From: Allomyces macrogynus ATCC 38327
Taxonomy: Eukaryota; Blastocladiomycota; Blastocladiomycetes; Blastocladiales; Blastocladiaceae
Assembly: GCA_000151295.1 (NCBI GenBank)
Contig: GG745330.1
Span: 1,561,788-1,611,871, forward strand
Reading direction: 5' to 3'
DNA: 50,084 nucleotides
In this document: positions 1 through 9,095 of the stretch, piece after piece
Numbering within the stretch: position 1 is the first letter of the stretch
How the letters are laid out: each line of letters opens with the position of its first letter
Position numbers and translations under genes: made by a program
Notes under the pieces: model-generated
What the model was told of the DNA's origin: nothing
Databases searched by the model: none
The model's input: only the letters and a program-made list of their open reading frames with translations

Positions 1-1000
1 ACCAGTCCGGCGGCAACGCTTCGCAGTCGCAGTCGCAAGGGCAGTACCAGTCGGGTGAGGCGCACTCGGCTTCGCAGAGCCAGTACCAGTCGCAGTACCA
101 GTCCGGCGGCAACGCCTCGCAGTCGCAGTCGCAGGGCCAGTACCAGTCGGGTGACGCGCACTCGGCTTCGCAGTCGCAGTCGCAGTACCAGGCTCAGTCG
201 GGCAGCAACTCGTCGCAGGCGCAGTCGCAGGGCCAGTACCAGTCGGGTGACGCGCACTCGGCTTCGCAGTCGCAGTCGCAGTACCAGGCTCAGTCCGGCG
301 GCAACGCTTCGCAGTCGCAGTCGCAAGGGCAGTACCAGTCAGGCGACGCGCACTCGGCTTCGCAGAGCCAGTACCAGTCGCAGTCCCAGTCCCAGTCAGG
401 CAGCAACGCCAGCCAGTCGCAGAGCCAGTACCAGGGCCAAACCACGTCGGGTGACCACGCAACGACCTCCCAGTCGCAGTACCAAGGCCAGTACCAGTCG
501 GGCTCGAACGCCAGCCAGTCTCAAGGCCAGACGCAGTCGACGACCGTCTCGGGCAGCGACGCGCACGCCAGCCAGAGCCAGGCGCAGTACCAGTCGAGCA
601 CCAGCGGCAATGCGACGCAGTCGCAATCGCAGAGCCAGTCGACCCACGTTTCGGGCGGCGGCGATGCTCATGCGAGCCAGAGCCAAGCGCAGTACCAGAC
701 CAGCACCGGCGGCAACGCGACGCAGGCTCAATCGCAGTCGCAGTCGACGCACGTTTCGGGCGGTGACGCGCACGCCAGTCAGAGCCAAGGGCAGTACCAG
801 TCGAGCACGGGCGGCAATGTGACGCAGTCGCAGGGGCAGAGCCAGTCGACGCACGTTTCGGGCGGTGGCGACGTGCATGCGAGCCAGAGCCAAGGGCAGT
901 ACCAGTCGAGCACCGCTACTTCGGGCTCGCACACGACGGCCACACAGTCGCAGAGCCAAGCGCAGACGACCACCACCTCGTCGCACGACGCGGGCCATTC
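1..1000 (+). repeat. Coding tandem repeats, SQ-rich (about 96-nt period in the left part)
   Basis: Blocks encoding SGDAHSASQSQSQYQAQ and SGGNASQSQSQGQYQ alternate, so the same stretch returns about every 96 nt (near 150 and 246). From about 560 the units become STHVSGGGDAHASQSQ-like. The repeat keeps one reading frame throughout and belongs to the coding region of copy A, so it is an internal protein repeat rather than satellite DNA. Differences between units are mostly third-position, so the units are not all recent duplicates. Confidence 0.85.
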
Positions 1001-2605
1001 GACTGCGACCGGCACGACTTCGGCCACGCACGCGCCCACCAAGTTCGACGACGGTTCTTGGGCGCCGGGCAAATACGGTCGGTACACCCAGGTCAGCCTG
1101 TTTGTGATCGTGGTACCTGTCAACTGACGGACGTTCTGGTGATTTGAAAGAGGGCGGCAATACTGGTTACGACAACGGCCAGTGGGCGAGCGGCAAATAT
1201 GGTTGGTACACCCAGTTCAGCCTGTCTGTGATCGTGGCATTTGTCAACTGACGTTCTGGTGATTTGATAGAGGGCGGCCATACTAAGTACGACGACGGCC
1301 AGTACCACGGCTCGACCACGACCTCTCACGCCAACACCTCCTCGGGCGCCACCACTTCGACGGGCGGTGCGACCCAGACCGGCTCGACCACCACGCACGC
1401 GCCCACGAAGTTCGACGACGGCTCTTGGGCTCCAGGAAAATACGGTCGGTACACCCAGGTCAGCCTGTTTGTGATCGTGGTACCTGTCAACTGACGGACG
1501 TTCTGGTGATTTGATAGAGGGCGGCAACACTGGCTACGACAACGGCCAGTGGGCAAGCGGTAAGTATGAAGGCGGCCATACTAAGTACGACGACGGCCAG
1601 TGGCACGGTGCCACCACGACGCACGCCAACACGTCGTCGGGCCACTCGACCACGGCCACGGGCACCACTTCGGCGACGCATGCACCCGACTGCCACCCGA
1701 TCGACTTTGGCGGCTCGACCGTGACCCAGACGCAGGCGCAGACGCAGTCGGCCACGACTTCGGGCCACGCCACCACCACGGCTTCGCAGTCGCAGTACCA
1801 GTCGCAGAACATTGACGCGCACGGCTCGGCCAACGCGTCGCAGAGTCAATGGCAAGCGCAGCACGTCGACGCGGCCGGCCACGGCTCGGCCACGGCCACG
1901 CAGGCGCAATCGCAGGCCCAGTCGGTTTCGACCTCGGGCCACGGCTCGGCGACGGCCCAGCAGTCGCAGTACCAGTCGCAGCAGGTGGATGCTGGTCATG
2001 GCTCGGCATCGCAGAGCCAGAGCCAGTGGCAGCAGGTGGATGCCGGTCACGGCTCGACGACGGCCCAGCAGAGCCAATACCAGTCGCAGCAGGTGGATGC
2101 TGGTCACGGCTCGGCTTCGCAGAGTCAATGGCAAGGCCAGCATGTCGACGCGTCGGGCCACGGCGGCGCCGATCTGTCGCAGTTCCAGTCGCAGTTCCAG
2201 CAGCTGAACCTCGGTGACCATGGCGCTTCGGCTCACGCCAACCAGGCCCAGAGCCAGTGGCAGTCGGTCGACGTGTCGGGCGCGCACAACACGGACGCGT
2301 TTGTCCAGCAGGCGCAATCGCAGTGGCAATCGGCCGGCGTCTCGGGTGGTCATGGCGCCGACGCGTTTGTGCAGCAGGCGCAGTCGCAGTCGCAGTGGGC
2401 CGACGTGTCGGGCGGGCACAACGCTGATGCCTTCGTTTCGCAGGCTCAGAGCCAGTGGCAGTCGGCTGACGTCTCGGGCGGGCACAACACGGATGCCTTC
2501 CTGTCGCAGGCCCAGTCGCAGTTCCAGGGTGTGGACGTGTCGGGCCACCACGTTGACGTCTCGGCGTTCCAGTCGCAGGCTCAGCAGCAGCACCTCGGCT
2601 TCTAA
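1..2605 (+). CDS. Q/S-rich repeat protein, orphan family copy A (5' end outside window)
   Basis: Four exons are visible: 1-1077 (open through the left edge in the frame starting at base 3), 1151-1201, 1271-1444 and 1518-2605 (TAA). Read singly, the first three exons each run into a stop inside the following intron. Splicing GT-AG at 1078-1150, 1202-1270 and 1445-1517 restores one frame in phase 1 each time and rebuilds a repeat of the form GKY-EGG-x-T-x-Y-D-(D/N)-G-Q-W. The product is almost entirely low complexity: SQSQ(Y/W)Q blocks with SGDAHS and SGGNAS spacers, then about 22-residue GGHNxDAFVxQAQSQWQ units. The motif QQLNLGDHG near 2200-2225 and the end DVSAFQSQAQQQ are shared with copies B (23148-24747) and C (27172-29751). 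I recognise no domain and assign no function. The alternating Q/S pattern suggests a beta-rich, amyloid- or silk-like structural protein; that is inference. Confidence 0.82.
1078..1517 (+). repeat. Three near-identical introns of copy A inside a 367-nt exon-intron duplication
   Basis: The introns are 1078-1150 (73 nt), 1202-1270 (69 nt) and 1445-1517 (73 nt). Each begins GT(C/T)GGTACACCCAG, carries TGTCAACTGACG as the probable branch-point region, and ends GATTTGA(A/T)AG. Introns 1 and 3 differ by one base in 73. The exon bases just upstream of the same two introns differ at several third positions (ggttcttgggcgccgggc versus ggctcttgggctccagga). Introns 1 and 3 lie 367 nt apart, which is the length of the duplicated block. 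All three split the same Glu codon (G|AG) of the EGG motif. A fourth EGG copy, near 1569, has no intron. Confidence 0.85.
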
Positions 2606-2823
2606 GTTTGAGATGCTCCAAGCGCGACGTCGTTGAAGCGCTGCGGTCGCTTTTTTCCTTTCTGTTTTTCTCTCCACCCATGTCGCATATTTGAAGCTCG
2701 GAACGTTTGAAGAAATGGTGAAATGTAAATACGAATGCTGAATGAATTTTCCTCTTTGGATAACTTCGTCGCTGTGTTCGGAGCGCTTGCCGCTCTTTCG
2801 TGGTGATGCTTTTGTGTGTGTGC

Positions 2824-3138
2824 TCGAAATATTGTCCCGTGGCGCTCTCTTGCTCATGTTGTGACGGGGGCACGGCCGGCCGATGAATCTGGATCGCAAA
2901 AGTGTGATGGAGTTAGAAACGAGAGCATTTGCGACTCGACTTGCGAGCTGGCAGCAAACCACGGTGAACCTGACAGAAAACGACGGTGGCAGCGATGCGT
3001 TTGTTGGCCGACTTTGTCGGTGCTCCCTCGTTCCCCGCGCCAACACAAGTGTCATTCCCCTCGCTGCCGGTCGCGCTCGTGGTTCTCGTCGTCGCGTCGC
3101 GCACCTGCTCATGTTCCTTGATGCTTGCGCGAGAGTGT
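2824..3138 (+). repeat. Left arm of a large imperfect inverted repeat
   Basis: From TCGAAAT at 2824 to GAGAGTGT at 3138 this sequence matches the reverse complement of 3588-3906 with scattered substitutions and a few small gaps (I estimate over 90% identity). The unpaired middle is 3139-3587. On the minus strand the arm carries a GC-AG version (GCAAGT donor) of the intron-like string described for the right arm. No terminal repeats or transposase are visible. Confidence 0.85.
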
Positions 3139-3587
3139 AGCGGTTCTTCAACACCACCGCAAGTTGGCGTGCTTGATTGTGTGGTGGTGACTTGAATGTG
3201 TGCATTCCATTCCTGGCGGGTTGTTTGAATTTGAAGCACGAACGCCCTTCGCGGCAAGACGCTCGATCTGGGGCCGCCGGCAGTCGGGTGTACCCTTTAG
3301 CGGTTCTACTTTGAGCAGGCTCGCGGTCGAAATGTTGTTGGCCGGATCTTCATGTGCTGACGCTGCTCGAGTCAACTGCATACATCCATCCATTCGATGC
3401 ATGAACACTCTCAATCTGTCTGTGGTCGCTCTCACTCCTCACCCATTTGTGCGCTGATATTCTTTCCGACTGCAATGAAATTTTGTTGATGTGTCCTCCT
3501 GTGAACATAAATGCAATCCAAATCGAACCGGTGGTGGTTGAGAACTGACTGCGAACCGGCCACAATAGATGTGAATGTGAGACAGTC

Positions 3588-3906
3588 ACACTCTCGCGCA
3601 AGCATCAAGGAACATGAGCAGGTGCGCGACGCGACGACGAGAACCACGAGCGCGACCGGCAGCGAGGGGAATGACACTTGTGTTGGCGCGGGGAACGAGG
3701 GAGCACCGACAAAGTCGGCCAACAAACGCATCGCTGCCACCGTCGTTTTCTGTCAAGTTCACCGTGGTTTGCTGCCAGCTCGTAAGTCGAGTCGCAAATG
3801 CTCTCGTTTCTAACTCCATCACACTTTTGCGATCCAGATTCATCGGCCGGCCGTGCCCCCGTAACAACAAACATGAGCAAGAGAGCGCGACGGGACAACA
3901 TTTCGA
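3588..3906 (-). repeat. Right arm of the inverted repeat, with an intron-like core
   Basis: This is the reverse-complement partner of 2824-3138. On the plus strand it contains 3782-3837, which starts GTAAGTCG, has TTTCTAACTCC as a branch-point-like string and ends GATCCAG. It therefore looks like a 56-nt intron. Flanking frames encode basic, unrecognised peptides. The arm may be a duplicated fragment of a spliced gene, or part of a non-autonomous mobile element or hairpin RNA. The sequence alone does not decide between these. Confidence 0.8.
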
Positions 3907-4114
3907 ACACGAGCGCGACAGCCAGCCTGCACCATGCCTTGGCGACGATGAATCTCAAGGACCACTCACGACTGAAGAAACCGCGCGGGAAAAGAGAATC
4001 TCTACTTGTCTGCATCCAACAAGCCGACAGCGGGACCCTGCACCCAACCGTGATCCCAATCTGTGTCGCCGCGCCCACATTCGACTCAACCGACGACCGG
4101 CATGGCACACTCTC

Positions 4115-7100
4115 TCAAAAAATATCCGGCACGCCCGGCCACTCGCCCTTGGCGCGGCACGTCCAGTACTCGTGCGTAAACCGCCAATACTCGTCGCGCG
4201 AATCCGGGTCGTAATCGCGCACAAACCACCGCGGTTTCGCGTGGCCCGCGCCCGACTGCTCGCGCGCCTTGCGTGCGGCACGCTGCTTTTCCTCGAGCCG
4301 GTTCTTTTCAAACGCCGCGTCGTCATACCGGCCCTCCTCCATGGCGCGCTGGTCCGGGCGTAAACGCGAGTCGGTCGGGCACAGGTAATGCGCGAGCGTC
4401 GGCGTCATTTGGTTGAGCGACATGGCAAACGGCGTGAGGTGGAAGTTGGACGCGGAGATGGGGGAGTTGAAGCTGTGAGAGGGGAGAACATCGAGATCAA
4501 TTGGGTGGACAGAGTCGAGAAGCACATGTTGAAATGGATGAAAACGTACCGCCGCCACAGCGTGACGTTGCCCGACTTCTTCGCACCCGCTGGTGCCGCG
4601 GCCGAGACCGACTTGTCCTCCTCGGTCGTCGGCGACGTCGGCACCGCCATGGTCATCGACGGCGACATGGCGCGCTGCTGCGCTGCCGCGGACGCTGCCG
4701 CACCGGCATTCGGGTTGCTCAGCGAGAATGTGCGCCCGTCGCCCGTGAGCGACTTGCAGCACAGTTTCTCGTCCCAGGTCCCCCACAACGACCACGTCGC
4801 CTTGCCGTTTACATCAAACAGCTTGCCCTCGACGACACACCGGTCCTTGTTGCGCCAGCCCGTGGGCTTGAACGTGAGCACCACCTTTTCCTTGGTCGCA
4901 TGGTTGACCATTTCGAGGTCGCCGTAATTGTCGAGCCAGAGCGTGCCGACAATCAAATTGTTGACCGACGTCGTGACCTTGCGCCACGTGAAGTGCTCGT
5001 CCTGCTCGCCGACGTGCCCGCGCTTGAGAACCACATGGCATACGCCCTGCGGCATGACCTCGAGCGACTTGCCCCAGAACCGGTTCTTGACATTCACCTC
5101 GCCGTAAAACTGGTACCGATCGGACTCGCAGAAACACGCCGAGATCGGCGGGTGGTGCGAGACTTGTTCGGACACGTACCGGAACCCGCGATCCTTGCGT
5201 ACATACTCGTAGGTCTCGCCGAGCAACGGGTTGAACGGCTTCCCCGCGCGCCCGACCGTCGACGCATAACTGCTCATGGCAAACGCCGTGACGAGCAGCA
5301 GCCGCTCGTCGGACCGGTCGCGCTTCCACGCCAAGTCGAGCAACTGCGAGTACTCGATTTCCTCGCAGAGGCGCTGCAGCATCGAAATCGGCTCGTTGAA
5401 GTAGACGGGCAACGTGATGCGCGACAAGTCCTTGCCAATCGCGTTCTTGAGCACCGACCACAGCGACACTTCGTTCTTGAGCAGCGCGTGGTCAACGGGC
5501 AGGTTGTCGCGCAACGACGCGACAAACGAGTAGGTTTCGTCCTCGTACCCCGGCAGCGACTCGGAGATGAGCGGCAACGGCGCGCGCACGGGCGACGGCG
5601 ACCGTGGCCGCGACGGGACGAGTGCCGTCTCCTTGGCCGCCGTCGCGGGTTCGAGCGCCGCGGGTTCAGCGGGCGCCGGTGCCGGGCTCGTGACCGATGC
5701 CGTGAGCGCGGCCACGTGCGCCTCGTCCTCCTCGTCGACCGCGTCAAAGAACTCGTCGTCGTCATCCTCGGTCGTATCTTCGTCCTCGTCAGGACTGAGC
5801 CACCCAGCATCCATGTCGAGCGGCGTGCCCACGTCCGGCTGGGCCGCGACGGTGGCCATGGCCTCGGGCAACACCGTCGCGACCACCTGCTCCGCAGCTG
5901 CGGCACGTTCTTGCTCCTCCTCGTCGGGCGACTCAGGCACCGCGACACTCACCGTGGCACTGCCCTCGGCCGCAGCGCTCTGCTCAGCGGCAGCCCGCGC
6001 GGGCGTGATCGTCATCCCCGTGACCGTGCGCTGCCGCATCATATGCCTCTGTGTGCGGCGCAACGTATCCGCCATATCGCGCGCCTCGGCCTCGACCGTC
6101 TGGTACTCGCGCGCCAAATTCGCGAGCGCTTCCTCATACACGGTCTTGCGCTCCGACTCGGCATCGAACCGCCGCTGCCAGTGCCGGTCGCGGTCGTCCG
6201 CGAGCCGCGCCAAGTCGTCGACAAGGTTGTGCAGCGTCGCAGCCGCCATGTTCAGCACGGGAGCCGTCGACGTGACCGTCTTGGCGAGCGCGTCAGCGTC
6301 ACCGCCGGCATTGGTGGCCGCGGTTACGAGCCCGGCAATGACCGCGGCCTGCAGGTCGAGCTGCGCGTGCAGCGCGTGCACGGTCATGGTCAGTGTTTCG
6401 CGCGCAGGCATGGGTGCGTCATCGTCGAGAATCCCGAGCGACGCCACGGACCCGCTGCGGTTGCGCGGAAGGGGCGCACCGCTCGTGGGCGGCGCGAGTG
6501 AGTCGGATGCCGAGACGGCGTGCGGCAGACCCGACGAGGGGAGAGAAACGGCGTCGGCCGCGTCGGGCACAGGTAGGGCCTCAGTACTGGGCGTGGCCTC
6601 GAGCGCGACAGCCGTCTCCGGCGCGACGGTCGACGCCGGGATCCCGGCATTTCCGGATTGTTGTCGGCGGCGACGCGCGTCCTTGTCATGGTCCTGCAGG
6701 AGCCGCTTCGACTGCGAAATGACGTGCACCCACCGTTTGGCCTCGACGACGTGGTCGGCGCGCAAGTGGTACCTGACCGACCCCTTGCCGATAATATCGA
6801 ACCGGTGGTGGTCGGACGTGTCGAGCCAGAGCGACGCGATTTTCAAGTGAATCGACCCGCGGCACGCGTTGGGCACGTCGTCCTGGTGCTTGTAGTAGGA
6901 CAAAATCCCGTCTTCGAGGACAAACCACCGCGCCTTGTACCCGGACGCGTAGTTGGTCCATTTCAGCAGTGACCCTTGGTGCTGCGGCAGCTGGTCGGGT
7001 GCCGCGGTGGTCAGCGGGGTCGAGCGTACGAATTCCTTGAAGAGCGCCTTGATGTGGTCGTCCTTGGAGATTTCGTAAAAGAACTTGCCCTATTCAGTCG

Positions 7101-8701
7101 GATGGTCGATCAGTCGCGGGATCAAAAGTTGCGGAACGAATCAGAACAGACTGCGATAGTACCTTACGGTCGCGCACGAGCGGGTCGGCACGGCGGTCGG
7201 TCAGCAGCCACTTGACCATGGCCGCGTCGCCACGGCGCGCAGCTTCGTGCAAGACGGTCGCGCCTGAGCTCGGGTCGCGGTGGTTGATGTCGAGTAAAGC
7301 AGCGGCGCGCGGATCGCGGAATAGTTGCTGAAGGGCAGCGAGCAGCGCCGGCTTGTTGATCGACTCGGTCGGGAGCAACGCTGCTGACGAGGCCGGCGCG
7401 GGTGCCGCGACCGACGTCGGGTCGGCGCGCGAGTGCACACTGTCACGGTCGCTCCCGATCACGTCGGGCAGGGCCTCGGCCGAGCTAGCGGGACGCGCAA
7501 GTGCGTCGTCCGCATTGCCGCCAGCAATCGCGTCAGCGTCACCGCGGGCCAGAGCGTGCATCCTGGCCGTCGCCGTCGCAACAAACGCAGCCTGTGCGTT
7601 CGCGAGGACCTGTCGGACATTGTCCGCGCGCGCGACATCGAGCGCGCGGCTACCATTTGCGTCGCGAGCGCCGTCATTGATGCACGGCACGGCGAGCAGT
7701 CGCTCGACCACATCGAGTCGCGCAGCTCGCGCGGCCACGTGCAGCGGCGTCTCGCCCGAGAACGGGTGCGCAGCATTGATTTGCCCGGGCGTCGCCGTGG
7801 CGAGCATCCAGTCGACGACGCGCAACGGCGCCATGGCCACGGCCAGGTGCAGTGGGGACCCAAACTTGGCGCGCAGGTCGGCGTGCAGCGCGAGCGGTGC
7901 CGGCAGGGACTTGAGCGTGGCCAGATCGCCCGTGCGCAGCGCCTCGAGCAGACGGAACGACTGGACCGTGTCGTCGAGCGCGGCGGCGCTACCCGGCGCG
8001 GGTGACGGAACCGTAGTCAGTGCCGTGGTCATGCTGGCCGACGTGCTGATGGTGCTGGGCGTCGCGGGCATGATTCCTTGGTCGTGATCGACGCGGATTT
8101 CGGGCTCAGGCTCGGGCTCGGGTTCGGCAGCAGCAGCCAGGTGTGGTACTGGCGCTTCTGGCGGCCCCAACTCGAGATGATCTCTCGCGGCAGCGGGGCG
8201 CGCGTTATTGAACGAGACGGTGCGCTTGCGCTGCTTTTGCTGCTTGGCGTGCTTGGTGCGCGGGTGCAAGACGCGCGTCGCGAGCCGTCTCAGGCGCGAC
8301 GGCTTGCCGGACGTGGAGGGCGGTGGCGACGACACGGTGGCGAGCGGCCGCGCGCGGCGGGGCGGCGCGGTCGCGGCGGACGGTGTAGTTGGCGGCGACG
8401 TTGCAGCGGATTGGGGGCGCGCAGGATCGACGAGCGCGGCGGCGGTGGTGGTTGGTGGCGAGTGTGCAGAGGAGGTGTGCAGAGGAGCGGGAGCGGAAGC
8501 GCTCGTTGGTCGGCCGAGCGGGCGCGTGGAGCTGGGGTGAAGTTTCGACACGGCGGACGCTTGGCAACGCGCCGAGGTTGCGCCGCGAAACCTAACCTGG
8601 GTCCCGCTTTGAAACCCAGCGGTCCGGCAACGTCCCACGTGGTCGCGCCGCGACGCCTGTACCTGCCGATCGTTCAGAGCGTGGCCCACGTGGCGTGGCA
8701 T
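4115..8701 (-). CDS. Oxysterol-binding protein, Osh1/SWH1 type (ankyrin-PH-ORD)
   Basis: Lipid-transfer protein expected to move sterol and PI4P between ER and Golgi or vacuole membranes. Exons are 8701-7163, 7089-4550 and 4472-4115; the introns are 73 and 77 nt. Exon 1 ends in ankyrin-type repeats (TPLHVAARAARLDVVERLL; TVLHEAARRGDAAMVKWLL). The first splice rebuilds RDRKGK, as in yeast Osh1. A PH domain follows (SLLKWTNYASGYKARWFVL), then a FFAT-like motif EFFDAVDEED for VAP/Scs2 binding. The ORD has the family fingerprint EQVSHHPPIS and the tail block PTDSRLRPDQRAMEEG, and the protein ends PDIF (yeast Osh1 ends ADIF). The start is uncertain. The ATG at 8071 gives about 1268 aa. The frame stays open upstream with coding-like Pro/Ala/Ser sequence and a basic KQQKQRKRTVSFNN stretch, so I extend to the ATG at 8701 (about 1478 aa). 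Splice sites and the rest are firm. Confidence 0.9.
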
Positions 8702-9095
8702 CACCAGCTCCACTGCGGCACCCGCCACGTTTCGCCCACTTTCGCGCCTTTTTCGCCGCGTTTTTCGCCCAAATTTCATCTTCTTTCGTCGACTTTCGCC
8801 GCGTTTGGTCGCCACGTCAGCGGCGCGTCGTCCACCGCGACCCAACGACGGGGCCGGAGGACCGACGTGCCGTCGTGCACCTCCATCACCTCGTCGCCCA
8901 CGACGCTCGCGGCCCGACGGACACGCGCTGCATCCGCCGCGCCGCAGCATCCCGTCAGCGTGCCGCGAGACTTGCAGCAGCGCGACGAGCCGCAGCACCA
9001 CGCCTATATCAGCTTGCTTGTCCTCTTTCCGACTTTGCCATCACGATCGCTCCAACCACCTCCACAGCTTCAAGTCCGCTTCAACGATCACGACC
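8702..9095. promoter_or_regulatory. Probable divergent promoter region, Osh1-like (-) and DDHD lipase (+)
   Basis: About 390 nt lie between the two divergent starts, with pyrimidine-rich stretches on the plus strand. A TATA-like CTATATCA lies near 9003-9010, about 90 nt before the ATG of the DDHD gene. No other element is recognised. The left limit depends on the uncertain start of the Osh1-like gene. Confidence 0.4.

Larger units (their letters stand above)
2606..4114. other. Spacer between copy A and the Osh1-like gene; holds an inverted repeat
   Basis: The 3' ends of copy A (+) and the Osh1-like gene (-) face each other here. The main content is the inverted repeat 2824-3138 / 3588-3906 with its 449-nt middle. 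The open frames inside the arms (100-170 codons, on both strands) resemble no family I know and are mirrored in both arms, so I do not call them genes. Confidence 0.6.

Noticed and set aside
1..1000. CRISPR-like array
   Set aside because: The repeats are direct tandem coding repeats in one frame without unique spacers, in a eukaryotic gene.
1078..1517. Stops at 1125-1127, about 1250 and 1492-1494 as ends of three separate small genes
   Set aside because: GT-AG splicing at equivalent sites joins all parts in one frame and rebuilds the same EGG repeat each time.
1487..3205. 572-codon minus-strand frame over copy A and the left inverted-repeat arm
   Set aside because: Arg/Leu-rich antisense translation of Q/S codons with no recognisable domain, and it crosses the end of the gene.
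3595..4110. Protein-coding genes inside the inverted-repeat arms
   Set aside because: The same frames occur in both arms in mirrored orientation, with no recognisable product and no coding bias.
4501..6501. 666-codon plus-strand open frame opposite the Osh1-like gene
   Set aside because: It is the antisense shadow of a GC-rich exon whose minus-strand product is a clear oxysterol-binding protein.
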